Position numbers and translations under genes: made by a program. The notes under the pieces were generated by a model. The model saw only the letters and a program-made list of their open reading frames with translations, did no database searches and had not been told where the DNA came from. From an uncultured Eubacteriales bacterium (lineage in GTDB: Bacteria; Bacillota; Clostridia; Oscillospirales; CAG-272), in the NCBI GenBank assembly GCA_900544985.1, contig UQXK01000027.1, positions 1-23,456 on the forward strand: a stretch of 23,456 nt of DNA. The letters run 5' to 3'. Shown in pieces: positions 1 to 6,853 of the stretch. The number at the start of each line of letters is the position of its first letter. Positions within the stretch are counted from its first letter, which is position 1.

Positions 1-116
1 TTTTGAGATTCCAAAGGACTTTTCTCGAAAAGTCCTTTGTGTCAGGGTTTGGGGCAGATGCCCCAATTTATAATGCACACAAAAAACACACGGCAATGCC
101 GTGTGTTTTTCATTTT
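1..116 (+). repeat. Composite hairpin repeat, copy 0 (cut by window start)
   Basis: This is the right-hand part of the roughly 230-bp composite intergenic repeat that recurs in this window. Visible modules in order are a 12-bp-arm hairpin (12-23 with 28-39, loop CTCG), a TTGGGGC/GCCCCAA hairpin (49-55 with 60-66), and a CACACGGC stem flanked by A and T runs (82-94 with 98-110). The last stem sits just after the stop codon of the minus-strand lipoprotein gene ending at 126 and probably serves as its terminator. The first hairpin is CAAAGGAC/GTCCTTTG, where other copies have CAAGAAAC/GTTTCTTG, yet pairing is complete in both. Confidence 0.85.
82..110 (-). terminator. Terminator of the first lipoprotein gene (bidirectional)
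   Basis: A 13-bp stem (82-94 with 98-110) with a 3-nt loop, an A run on the left and a T run on the right, so it can end transcripts on either strand. On the minus strand it starts 16 bp after the stop codon at 126. It belongs to the repeat copy at 1-116. Confidence 0.75.
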
Positions 117-125
117 CTAATAAAA

Positions 126-1652
126 TCAAGAAGCTATGCCGTCGTTGTAAGCGTTGATCTTTTCCTGATATGCTGTTGCAGCATCTTTGAGGAGTTTGTC
201 AAACTTTGCGGCGTTCTCGGCAACGGTGTTGGATCCGGCTATAACATCTGCCGCATAAGTTTGGAAGAAATGACCCCACATAAGCTCATAACCTGCGTCG
301 TAACGGCGTGAGTGAACTATGATATCAACCATTTCAGCGGAATCTTCTGCCGCGGAGGAGTATGTATATTTGTAGAGGTTGATGTATTCTCTATAAGATA
401 TATATCTGCTGTGGTATGCAAAAACTTCTATAAAGTTGGATATAACACCGATGTCCGCACAGGTTTTTGGAACTGCATAGTAAGAAGCGTGGCTGTTTAC
501 ATGATGATAATAAGCATGCTGCTCAGAATTAAGCATTGGCTCGGGAATTATGGAGAATCTTGCGTCGGTATCTGCAAAAGACTGAGCGTTGCGCATAACT
601 TCGGAAGCAAAAAGTGTCTGACCGTTTGTGAATGCGGGGCTTACTTTTGTGTAGGAGGTAGGTATAGCAACAGCGGGATCTGCAAGAATTTCAAGAATTG
701 TTTCTGTTACGTCAACAGCGGACTGGTTATTAAATCCGGATTGGAAAGAAGATTTGCCGCCTGCGTCGTCTGTCTTTTTGACGTATACGTTACCGCTTCC
801 TATATAAAGACCGGTAACCTGAACGTCGGAAGATATAAGACCGAATACATCATCTGTATCGGAAAGAGTCATTTCATCGCTGCCGCCGTTTATCTGAGCG
901 AGACGAATGATTTCGAGAAGTTTATCTATTGTCCATTCGTAATTACGGACAAGTTCGAATATGTTTATATCGCTTGTTTTTTCATTGTGTTCAAGAACGT
1001 CGAGGTTGACATACATGACCCATGTTGCGTCGAATGATTCTATGGCAAAGTCTCCTGAAAGCCCATAGAGTTTTCCGTCTATCGTCATATCTCTTATAAA
1101 GTTTTGGTCGTACCAAACTTTTGAGAGATCGAGATTGAGTCTGTTTATGTTATAGAAGTTGCCGTTTGGATATACAGGGAGTGTATAACGGTCGGCGATC
1201 ATATCGATAGTATTTCTGCCTGTTGCAAAGTCGTTTGTCAGCTCGTTAATTGGAGAAGCCGAGTTTTTCTGAACGATTGTGCATTTGTAGAGTTCTTCGA
1301 TGGTGCGGTTTCTTTGAAGAACAGCCTGATCTATTGGATCCGGGCTATTTTCATCGTTGGGAGCTATGTCGTAGTTATCCCAACCGTCACCTCTTGCTAC
1401 CGGAACGGAGATCGTAAATACTTTGTCACCAAAGTCTACATTTTCGAAACCCGGACGTTTTTTGTAAGCAACCTGTTCCCAGTCGTCAAGATTGGGCTCT
1501 TCTGTCGGAACGGTTGTCGGCGCTTCCGTGCCTGAACCTGTGGGTTCCGGACCTTTGGTCGTTGTGGGAGTGTCGTTGTTTCCGCACGCTGCAAGCGCGA
1601 GAACACAACAGAGCATTGCTAGTGCCAGTATTATTGATAGTGCTCTTTTCAT
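126..1652 (-). CDS. Solute-binding lipoprotein, paralogue 1 of 3
   Basis: A 508-residue secreted lipoprotein, probably the extracellular solute-binding component of an ABC-type uptake system; the ligand is unknown. The N-terminus is a type II signal peptide with lipobox LAAC, which puts the acylated Cys at residue 23. A Thr/Pro-rich linker follows (about 26-52), then a single large domain with shared landmarks KRPGF, NSPDPIDQA, DMTIDGKLY, NYEWT, HASYYAVPKTCAD and RRYDAGYEL, ending KINAYNDGIAS. The start at 1652 follows AAAGGAG and lies about 59 nt after a strong promoter. The next two minus-strand genes are close paralogues with the same promoter. No permease or ATPase gene is visible nearby, so these are orphan binding proteins here. 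The family call rests on overall architecture and resemblance to clostridial ABC binding proteins; a different cell-surface role is possible. Confidence 0.8.
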   Translation of the reverse strand: MKRALSIILALAMLCCVLALAACGNNDTPTTTKGPEPTGSGTEAPTTVPTEEPNLDDWEQVAYKKRPGFENVDFGDKVFTISVPVARGDGWDNYDIAPNDENSPDPIDQAVLQRNRTIEELYKCTIVQKNSASPINELTNDFATGRNTIDMIADRYTLPVYPNGNFYNINRLNLDLSKVWYDQNFIRDMTIDGKLYGLSGDFAIESFDATWVMYVNLDVLEHNEKTSDINIFELVRNYEWTIDKLLEIIRLAQINGGSDEMTLSDTDDVFGLISSDVQVTGLYIGSGNVYVKKTDDAGGKSSFQSGFNNQSAVDVTETILEILADPAVAIPTSYTKVSPAFTNGQTLFASEVMRNAQSFADTDARFSIIPEPMLNSEQHAYYHHVNSHASYYAVPKTCADIGVISNFIEVFAYHSRYISYREYINLYKYTYSSAAEDSAEMVDIIVHSRRYDAGYELMWGHFFQTYAADVIAGSNTVAENAAKFDKLLKDAATAYQEKINAYNDGIAS

Positions 1653-1717
1653 AAAAAATCTCCTTTTATTTTTTATGCGCGATGATTCAAAAATGAACTA
1701 TCGCAACATATACAAAT

Positions 1718-1745
1718 ATTATACCATTTTGTGCTTCTTTGTCAA
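1718..1745 (-). promoter_or_regulatory. Promoter of lipoprotein paralogue 1
   Basis: On the minus strand TTGACA (1740-1745) and TATAAT (1718-1723) are separated by 16 bp, with TG one base upstream of the -10 (extended -10). The spacer ends in AAAATGG, close to the AAAATGA found at the same place in the promoters of paralogues 2 and 3. Confidence 0.85.
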
Positions 1746-1788
1746 TATAAGAAAGGTTTTTTATTTTGACTTTGGCATTTTCGACAAA

Positions 1789-1816
1789 AAACACACCTTT
1801 CTTTCGTAGAAAGGAG
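1789..1816 (+). repeat. Degenerate CCTTTCT/AGAAAGG hairpin module
   Basis: A shortened version of the CACACCTTTCT/AGAAAGGTGTG hairpin that is complete at 4386-4412 and 20528-20554. Here the right arm ends in AGAAAGGAG, so the outer pairs are lost. It marks the left edge of the repeat array between the first two lipoprotein genes. Confidence 0.6.
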
Positions 1817-1825
1817 ATATATGGA

Positions 1826-2055
1826 CTTCGCTCAAACATACCACTTTGTTTTTGCGAAGCTTTTGAAGATTCATAAGAAACTTTTCTCGAAAAGTTTCTT
1901 ATGTCCGGGTTTGGGGCGGAAGCCCCAATTTATAATCCACACAAAAAAGTACGGCAACGCCGTGCTTTTTAATTATCGTAAATGGTTGGAACTGCGTTCC
2001 AAACCTTGCTTCAAGAGGCTTTTGAAAAAAGCCCCTTGAAAATTCGCAAAACTTT
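1826..2055 (+). repeat. Composite hairpin repeat, copy 1 (full unit)
   Basis: A full unit. Modules in order: a conserved lead with CCACTTTGTTTT and GCGAAGCTTTTGAAGATTC; a 13-bp-arm hairpin (1873-1885 with 1890-1902, loop CTCG); TTGGGGC-GGAA-GCCCCAA (1911-1928); a terminator-like ACGGC stem (1944-1955 with 1959-1970); TTGGAAC-TGC-GTTCCAA (1986-2002); and a hairpin CAAGAGGC/GCCCCTTG (2012-2038) with one mismatched pair. The unit then runs straight into the next copy. The outer pairs of the first hairpin are ATAAG/CTTAT here and GCAAG/CTTGC at 4504-4533. Confidence 0.85.
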
Positions 2056-2282
2056 CGCGCCGAATACACTCATTTATTTTGGCGAAGCTTTTGAGATTCC
2101 AAAGGACTTTTCACGAAAAGTCCTTTGTGTCAGGGTTTGGGGCGGATGCCCCAACTTATAATGCACAGAAAAAAGCACGGCAACGCCGTGCTTTTTAATT
2201 GTCGTAAATGGTTGGAACTGCGTTCCAAACCTTGCTTTAAGGTGCTCCCCCTAAAAGCGCCTTAAAAATCCGCAAAACTTTT
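2056..2282 (+). repeat. Composite hairpin repeat, copy 2 (full unit)
   Basis: A second full unit in tandem with copy 1. Modules: hairpin 2100-2111 with 2116-2127 (loop CACG), TTGGGGC-GGAT-GCCCCAA (2137-2154), GCACGGC terminator-like stem (2170-2181 with 2185-2196), TTGGAAC-TGC-GTTCCAA (2212-2228), and TTAAGGTGCT/AGCGCCTTAA (2237-2265). In the last stem the arms differ from copy 1 (CAAGAGGC), but pairing is preserved with one wobble. Confidence 0.85.
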
Positions 2283-2420
2283 GCCACAATGAAGTGGTGC
2301 ATTCGGTGCGAAGTTCATATGTCTTCTTTCTCCGAAAGAAAGGTGAGTGGGGCAGAAGCCCCAATCGAACTGCATAACGCAAAAAACACACGGCATTGCC
2401 GTGTGTTTTTTATTTGTTCC
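2283..2420 (+). repeat. Rearranged composite repeat, copy 2b
   Basis: A mosaic copy. Its first part (2283-2315) is the reverse complement of the usual ACTTCGCACCGAATACACCA lead, so a module has been inverted relative to copy 2. A short hairpin follows around 2326-2338 (CTTTC/GAAAG), then TGGGGC-AGAA-GCCCCA (2348-2363) and a CACACGGC stem (2382-2394 with 2398-2410), all in plus orientation. That stem is the likely terminator of the lipoprotein gene ending at 2428. Confidence 0.75.
2382..2410 (-). terminator. Terminator of lipoprotein paralogue 2 (bidirectional)
   Basis: A 13-bp stem with a 3-nt loop flanked by A and T runs, 18 bp after the stop codon of the minus-strand gene. Its arms match those at 82-110; only the loop differs (ATT here, AAT there). 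Confidence 0.75.
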
Positions 2421-2427
2421 TTTAAAA

Positions 2428-3954
2428 TCAGGAAGCTATACCGTCGTTGTAAGAGTTGATCTTTTCCTGGTATGCTGCTGCTGCATCTTGGAGAAGTCTG
2501 TTAAACTTAGCAGCGTTTTCAGCAACTGTGTTGCTTCCGGCTGTAACGTCGGCTGTGTAAGTCTGAGCGAAACCGCCCCAGTTAAGTTCATAACCTGCGT
2601 CATAACGACGGGAGTGAACTATGATGTCAACCATTTCAGCGGAATCTTCTGCTGCGGAAGAATATGTGTATTTGTAGAGGTTGAGGTATTCTCTGTAAGA
2701 GATATATCTGCTGTGGTAAGCCAAAACTTCTATAAAGTTGGACATAACTTCGATATCAGCACAAGTTTTAGGAACTGCATAGTAAGAAGCATGGTTATCT
2801 ACGTTGTGGTAGTAAGCACCCTGATCAGCAGAAAGCATCGGCTCGGGGATTATGGAGAATCTTGCTTCTGTGTCTGCATAGGACTGTGCATGAGACATAA
2901 CTTCGGAAGCGAAGAGCGTCTGACCGTTTGTGAATGCGGGGTTAACTTTTGTATAAGACTGAGGAATAGAAACGGAAGGATCTGCAAGAATTTCGAGAAT
3001 CAAGTCTGTTGCGTCAACAGCGGACTGATTGTTGAATCCTGACTGGAAAGAAGATTTTCCGCTTGCATCGTCTGTCTTCTGAACGAATACGTTGCCTGTT
3101 CCGAGGTAAAGGCTACGTATCTGGAAAGAAGAGGATACAAGACCGAATACGTCTTCTGCGTCTGCGAGAGTCATTTCATCGGTGCCGCCGTTTACCTGAG
3201 CGTAACGGCAGAGTTCAAGCATCTTGTCGAGTGTCCATTCGTAGTTACGAACAAGATCGAAAATATTTACGTCTTTTGTTTTTTCGTTATTTTCGAGAAC
3301 ATCGAGGTTAACGAACATAACCCATGTTGCGTCATAAGCTTCGATAGAGAAGTCGCCTGCAAGAGCATAAAGCTTGCCGTCGATAGTCATATCTCTTATA
3401 AAGCCCTGGTCATACCAATCTTTTGTAAGGTCAAGATTGAGTCTGTTGATGTTGTAGTAGTTACCGCCTGCAAAACCTGTAAGCGCATAACGGTCAGCAA
3501 CCATATCGATCGTGTTTCTGCCTGTTGCAAAGTCGTTTGTAAGTTCATTAACAGGATAAGCGGAATCTTTCTGAACTATGGTGCATTTGTAAAGGTCTTC
3601 GATAGTACGGTTTCTTTGAAGAACAGCCTGGTCTATGGGGTCAGGGCTGTTTTCGTCGGTGGGAGCTATATCATAGTTATCCCAACCGTCGCCTCTGCCT
3701 ACCGGAACTGCTATTGTAAATACTTTGTCACCAAAGTCTACGTTGTCAAATCCGGGGCGTTTGTTGAAAGCAACCTCTTCCCAATTCTCAAGAGGGGGGA
3801 CGCCTGTTGATGCCGTTGTGGGGGCTTCTGTTCCGGAACCTGTGGGACCGGGAGCTTTTGTTGTGGACGGAGTGTTACTATCTCCGCACGCTGTAAGCGC
3901 AAGAACACAACAGAGCATTGCTAATGTCAATATAATTGACAATACTCTTTTCAT
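2428..3954 (-). CDS. Solute-binding lipoprotein, paralogue 2 of 3
   Basis: A 508-residue paralogue of the gene at 126-1652 with the same layout: signal peptide with lipobox LTAC (Cys23), a linker of Thr, Pro and Ser residues, and a large ligand-binding domain with the same landmarks (KRPGF, NSPDPIDQA, DMTIDGKLY, NYEWT, HASYYAVPKTCAD, NDGIAS). An upstream in-frame start at 4074 is rejected because it lies upstream of the -10 box at 4025-4030. The start at 3954 has AAGGAG at proper spacing and begins with MKRVLSIIL like its paralogues. Near-equal length and nearly gapless similarity to paralogue 1 suggest a recent tandem duplication. The specificity is unknown, and a role other than solute binding cannot be excluded. 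Confidence 0.8.
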   Translation of the reverse strand: MKRVLSIILTLAMLCCVLALTACGDSNTPSTTKAPGPTGSGTEAPTTASTGVPPLENWEEVAFNKRPGFDNVDFGDKVFTIAVPVGRGDGWDNYDIAPTDENSPDPIDQAVLQRNRTIEDLYKCTIVQKDSAYPVNELTNDFATGRNTIDMVADRYALTGFAGGNYYNINRLNLDLTKDWYDQGFIRDMTIDGKLYALAGDFSIEAYDATWVMFVNLDVLENNEKTKDVNIFDLVRNYEWTLDKMLELCRYAQVNGGTDEMTLADAEDVFGLVSSSFQIRSLYLGTGNVFVQKTDDASGKSSFQSGFNNQSAVDATDLILEILADPSVSIPQSYTKVNPAFTNGQTLFASEVMSHAQSYADTEARFSIIPEPMLSADQGAYYHNVDNHASYYAVPKTCADIEVMSNFIEVLAYHSRYISYREYLNLYKYTYSSAAEDSAEMVDIIVHSRRYDAGYELNWGGFAQTYTADVTAGSNTVAENAAKFNRLLQDAAAAYQEKINSYNDGIAS

Positions 3955-4024
3955 AAAAATCTCCTTTTTGTTTTTTAAAAACTGCATAATAATCACGAAA
4001 AAGACTATTACTACATCTACAAGT

Positions 4025-4053
4025 ATTATATCATTTTGCCTTTTCTTTGTCAA
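4025..4053 (-). promoter_or_regulatory. Promoter of lipoprotein paralogue 2
   Basis: Minus-strand TTGACA (4048-4053), 17-bp spacer, TATAAT (4025-4030), with a TG extended -10. The spacer ends AAAATGA as in paralogue 3. The predicted leader is about 64 nt. Confidence 0.85.
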
Positions 4054-4086
4054 TGGTTTGAGAAGTTTATACAATAAAAAATGTGT

Positions 4087-4384
4087 AAATAAAAGGGGGG
4101 TTGGAATAAAAATTCTTTTATTTTTGAATAGTTAGAAAAAGATTAAAAAACGCCGAGAGAAAATGGCAAAAGAGAAAAAACGCGCCGCCTGTTTTTGTGT
4201 AAAATGCGCTTTGATGTGTTTTTGTGAAATTTTTTATTTCTTTTGAGTTTTGATATTTTGCGCAGATTACTTGAAAAAAGTGCTTTGGGGCGGTGCGAAA
4301 ATATATTCTGATTTTCCCGTTAAAAGAAAAGTTACAATTATAAGTTTCGCTTGCAGATGTGTTTTTATGCAAAAAATGTTGTAA
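4087..4384. other. AT-rich intergenic stretch, no gene seen
   Basis: This stretch between the promoter of paralogue 2 and the repeat array holds long A and T runs and no convincing gene, ribosome binding site or stem-loop. A minus-strand open frame crosses it, but it begins inside the repeat array and lacks a ribosome binding site. Confidence 0.6.
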
Positions 4385-4685
4385 ACACACCTTTCTTTCG
4401 TAGAAAGGTGTGCCAAAGAACATACTTTTCTTATAAGAAAAGTAGGCAAAAGAATTTCCCACCGAGCACATCACTTTGTTTTTGGCGAAGCTTTTGAAGA
4501 TTCGCAAGAAACTTTTCTCGAAAAGTTTCTTGCGTCAGGGTTTGGGGGCGGAAGCCCCAATATTAAATACATATAAAAAACGCGGAGGAATCCGCGTTTT
4601 TCTTTTATCAGAATATGTTGGAACTGCGTTCCAAACTTTGCTTCAAGAGGCTTTTTGAAAAAAGCCCCTTGAAAATCCGCAAAAA
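4385..4685 (+). repeat. Composite hairpin repeat, copy 3 (longest unit)
   Basis: The most complete unit. It opens with two hairpins: CACACCTTTCT/AGAAAGGTGTG (4386-4412) and a perfect 22-bp palindrome TACTTTTCTTA/TAAGAAAAGTA (4423-4444). The core modules follow: GCAAGAAACTTTT/AAAAGTTTCTTGC (4504-4533), GGGGC-GGAA-GCCCC (4545-4558), a terminator-like CGCGGA-GGAA-TCCGCG stem (4576-4601), TTGGAAC-TGC-GTTCCAA (4618-4634) and CAAGAGGC/GCCCCTTG (4644-4671). The terminator stem is quite different from the CACGGC stem of copies 1, 2 and 4, yet fully paired. Confidence 0.85.
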
Positions 4686-4835
4686 CTTCCCACCGAACAC
4701 ACCACTTTATTTTGGCGAAGCTTTTGAAGTTCCAAGAAACTTTTCTCGAAAAGTTTCTTGCGTCAGGGTTTGGGGCGGAAGCCCCGACATTTAATACTTA
4801 TGCAAAAAGCACGGCAACGCCGTGCTTTTTTGCAT
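4686..4835 (+). repeat. Composite hairpin repeat, copy 4 (left half)
   Basis: Lead with CACCGAACACACCACTTTAT, then CAAGAAACTTTT/AAAAGTTTCTTG (4733-4760, loop CTCG), GGGGC-GGAA-GCCCC (4772-4785) and a GCACGGC terminator-like stem (4802-4833). The unit stops there, 13 bp short of the stop codon of the third lipoprotein gene, so the TTGGAAC and GCCCC modules are missing. Copies 0 and 2b end at the same module beside the other two lipoprotein genes. Confidence 0.85.
4802..4833 (-). terminator. Terminator of lipoprotein paralogue 3 (bidirectional)
   Basis: GCACGGC/GCCGTGC stem with loop AAC, flanked by an A run and a T run, just downstream of the stop codon at 4846 on the minus strand. It is part of repeat copy 4. 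Confidence 0.75.
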
Positions 4836-4845
4836 TCGGTTAAAA

Positions 4846-6348
4846 TTATGAAGCTATGCCATCGTTGTAAGAGTTGATCTTTTCTTTATATTTTTTTGCG
4901 GCTTCTTGGAGAATCCTGTCAAATTTTGGATATATAGGTTCGGGAATCGTGTTTGGTCCGGCTAAAACATTATATGCGTAGGTTTGCGCAAAACCGCCAC
5001 ATTGAAGTTCATAACCTGCGTCATAACGGCGGTTGTGAGCTATGATATCAAACATATCATAAGAATCTTCTCCCGCAAAAGAGTATGTGTCTTTATAGAG
5101 GTTGAGGTATTCTCTGTAAGAGATGAATCTGCTGTGGTAGGCGAGGAGCTCTATAAAATCGGATATGACATCGATATCTGCGCAGGTTTTCGGGACTGCG
5201 TAGTAAGAAGCATGATTGTCTACGTAATGATAGTAAGCTTTCTGTTCCGGGTTTAACATCGGTTCCGGTATTACGGAGAATCTTACTCCTGCCTTTGCTA
5301 AATCTTTTGCCTGAGACATGACTCCGGAAACGAAGAGAGATCTTCCGTTTTTGAATGCGGGTCCGACATCTTTAATTGAAGTGGGAATAGAAACGGAAGT
5401 GTCTGCGATGATTTCGAGGATTAAGTCCGTGGTGTCAATAGGACGTGTAGAGTTGAATCCTGAGTCGAAAGAAGAATTGCCGTTTTCGTCATCTGTCTTA
5501 CTAACGAATACGTTGCCTCCTCCTATGTAAAGTCCGATGATTTGCTCGCTTGAAGATATAAGTCCGAATACGTCTTCCGGATCATCGAGGGTCATTTTGT
5601 CGCTGCCTCCGTTTACTTTGGCGTAACGGCAGAGTTCAAGCATCTTGTCGAGCGTCCATTCGTAATTGCGGACGAGATCGAAAATATTTACGTCTTTGAT
5701 TCTTTCGCTGTTTTCGAGAATGTCGAGGTTGACAAACATTGCCCATGTTGCGTCGAGAGATTCGATTGAAAATTCGCCGCAGAGAGCATAGAGCTTGCCG
5801 TCGATAGTCATATCTCTTACAAAGCCTTGGTCGAACCAAATTTTTGTAAGATCGAGATTAAGATTGTTGACGTTGTAAAAGTTTCCGTCCGAAAATGCGG
5901 GAAGAGCATAGCGATCCGCGACCATGTCTATGGTGTTTTTACCGGTCGCAAAGTCGCTTTCGAGTTCGCCTATCGGATTTGCGGAGCTTTTCTGCACTAT
6001 TTTGCAATTGTAAAGTTCTTCGATAATTTTGTTTCTTTTGAGAATTGCTTGGTCCAATGGATCGGGGCTGTTTTCGTCGTCGGGAGCGATATCGTAGTTG
6101 TCCCAACCGTCTCCTTTTCCGACGGGAACGGCGATTGTGAATACCTTGCCGTCGAAGTCTACTTCCTCGAATCCGGGACGTTTGTATTCGCCGATCGTTT
6201 TCTCCGGCTCTGTTGTGGAGTCTTTTGTTTCGGACGTGGTATTCGGAGGATTTGTCGTTGTCGGCGTGGTGTTGTTTTTGCACGCCGCGAGCGCGAGAAT
6301 ACAACAGATCATTGCTGCCGCTAAGATTATTGATAATACTCTTTTCAT
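4846..6348 (-). CDS. Solute-binding lipoprotein, paralogue 3 of 3
   Basis: A 500-residue paralogue of the two genes downstream of it. The signal peptide ends in lipobox LAAC (Cys23), the linker is short and Thr-rich with fewer Gly-Ser residues than in paralogue 1, and the binding domain has the shared landmarks KRPGFEEVDF, NSPDPLDQA, DMTIDGKLY, NYEWT, HASYYAVPKTCAD and NDGIAS. It is the most divergent of the three, particularly in the last 80 residues. The start at 6348 has AAAGGAG at proper spacing; an in-frame start at 6444 is upstream of the -10 box and is rejected. As with its paralogues, no transport permease is present nearby and the ligand is unknown. Confidence 0.8.
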   Translation of the reverse strand: MKRVLSIILAAAMICCILALAACKNNTTPTTTNPPNTTSETKDSTTEPEKTIGEYKRPGFEEVDFDGKVFTIAVPVGKGDGWDNYDIAPDDENSPDPLDQAILKRNKIIEELYNCKIVQKSSANPIGELESDFATGKNTIDMVADRYALPAFSDGNFYNVNNLNLDLTKIWFDQGFVRDMTIDGKLYALCGEFSIESLDATWAMFVNLDILENSERIKDVNIFDLVRNYEWTLDKMLELCRYAKVNGGSDKMTLDDPEDVFGLISSSEQIIGLYIGGGNVFVSKTDDENGNSSFDSGFNSTRPIDTTDLILEIIADTSVSIPTSIKDVGPAFKNGRSLFVSGVMSQAKDLAKAGVRFSVIPEPMLNPEQKAYYHYVDNHASYYAVPKTCADIDVISDFIELLAYHSRFISYREYLNLYKDTYSFAGEDSYDMFDIIAHNRRYDAGYELQCGGFAQTYAYNVLAGPNTIPEPIYPKFDRILQEAAKKYKEKINSYNDGIAS

Positions 6349-6415
6349 GAAAAAAACTCCTTTCTTGTTTTTTATTGTGCAATAATCATAAAAGATTATC
6401 GCTGTATTCAAGATT

Positions 6416-6444
6416 ATTATATCATTTTGCTTTTGCCTTGTCAA
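6416..6444 (-). promoter_or_regulatory. Promoter of lipoprotein paralogue 3
   Basis: Minus-strand TTGACA (6439-6444), 17-bp spacer ending AAAATGA, TATAAT (6416-6421), TG extended -10. The predicted leader is about 61 nt, as in paralogues 1 and 2. Confidence 0.85.
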
Positions 6445-6799
6445 TATTTAAGATGTTTATGCAAATAATGAAGACAGAACAGGCTTGATTTTTGGCAAAA
6501 AAACTCTGATTTCAGGCGATTAAATGAGAAGTGGAGCTTTTTGATTTGAAAAGAAAATAATGTGAAATTTGCTTTTAAAAATATAATATGCGGTGTTTTT
6601 TTGCAAGGCGATTTGCGCGGAAGCTTATCGGAAAATCATTTGTGATATATAATTATGAAGAAGTTTTATTTAAAACTGAATTAAATATGGAAGGATGCTC
6701 ATATAAAATCTCTCTTCTGCGTGCCTGTTACAAGCTTGTTATACCGCGAAGACGCGGAGCTTTTTCTTCCTAATTATATATAGTTCACCGACAAAAATA
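6445..6799. other. AT-rich intergenic stretch, no gene seen
   Basis: No supported gene lies here. A 61-codon plus-strand frame at 6588-6773 lacks a ribosome binding site and resembles no protein family. No repeat module of the composite family is present, unlike the other intergenic regions on this side of the window. Confidence 0.55.
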
Positions 6800-6828
6800 A
6801 AAAGAGGACTTTTAAAAAGTCCTCTTTT
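6800..6828 (-). terminator. Terminator of Thr/Pro-linker lipoprotein gene
   Basis: AAAAGAGGACT (6800-6810) pairs with AGTCCTCTTTT (6818-6828), with extra T/A pairs toward the loop and U-rich tails on both strands. It lies 25 bp beyond the stop codon at 6854. Confidence 0.85.
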
Positions 6829-6853
6829 GTGTTTTACTTTTATAAGTTGTTAA

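Noticed and set aside
1821..2039. 72-codon plus-strand frame with the segment KLFSKSFL
   Set aside because: It is a translation of the hairpin repeat; the same peptide fragment appears wherever copies lie (for example 4476-4658), and hairpin arms dictate the codons.
2347..3042. 231-codon plus-strand frame antisense to lipoprotein paralogue 2
   Set aside because: It is the shadow of the real gene; similar antisense frames occur opposite the paralogues at matching positions, and it starts in the repeat.
4118..4507. 129-codon minus-strand frame
   Set aside because: It starts within the repeat array, lacks a ribosome binding site, and its composition is that of AT-rich noncoding DNA.
1826..4835. 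CRISPR array in the repeat region
   Set aside because: Units are about 230 bp with internal hairpins and no unique 30-40 bp spacers between short direct repeats.
6588..6773. 61-codon plus-strand frame in the gap before the fourth lipoprotein
   Set aside because: No ribosome binding site, no recognisable domain, and no promoter directed at it.
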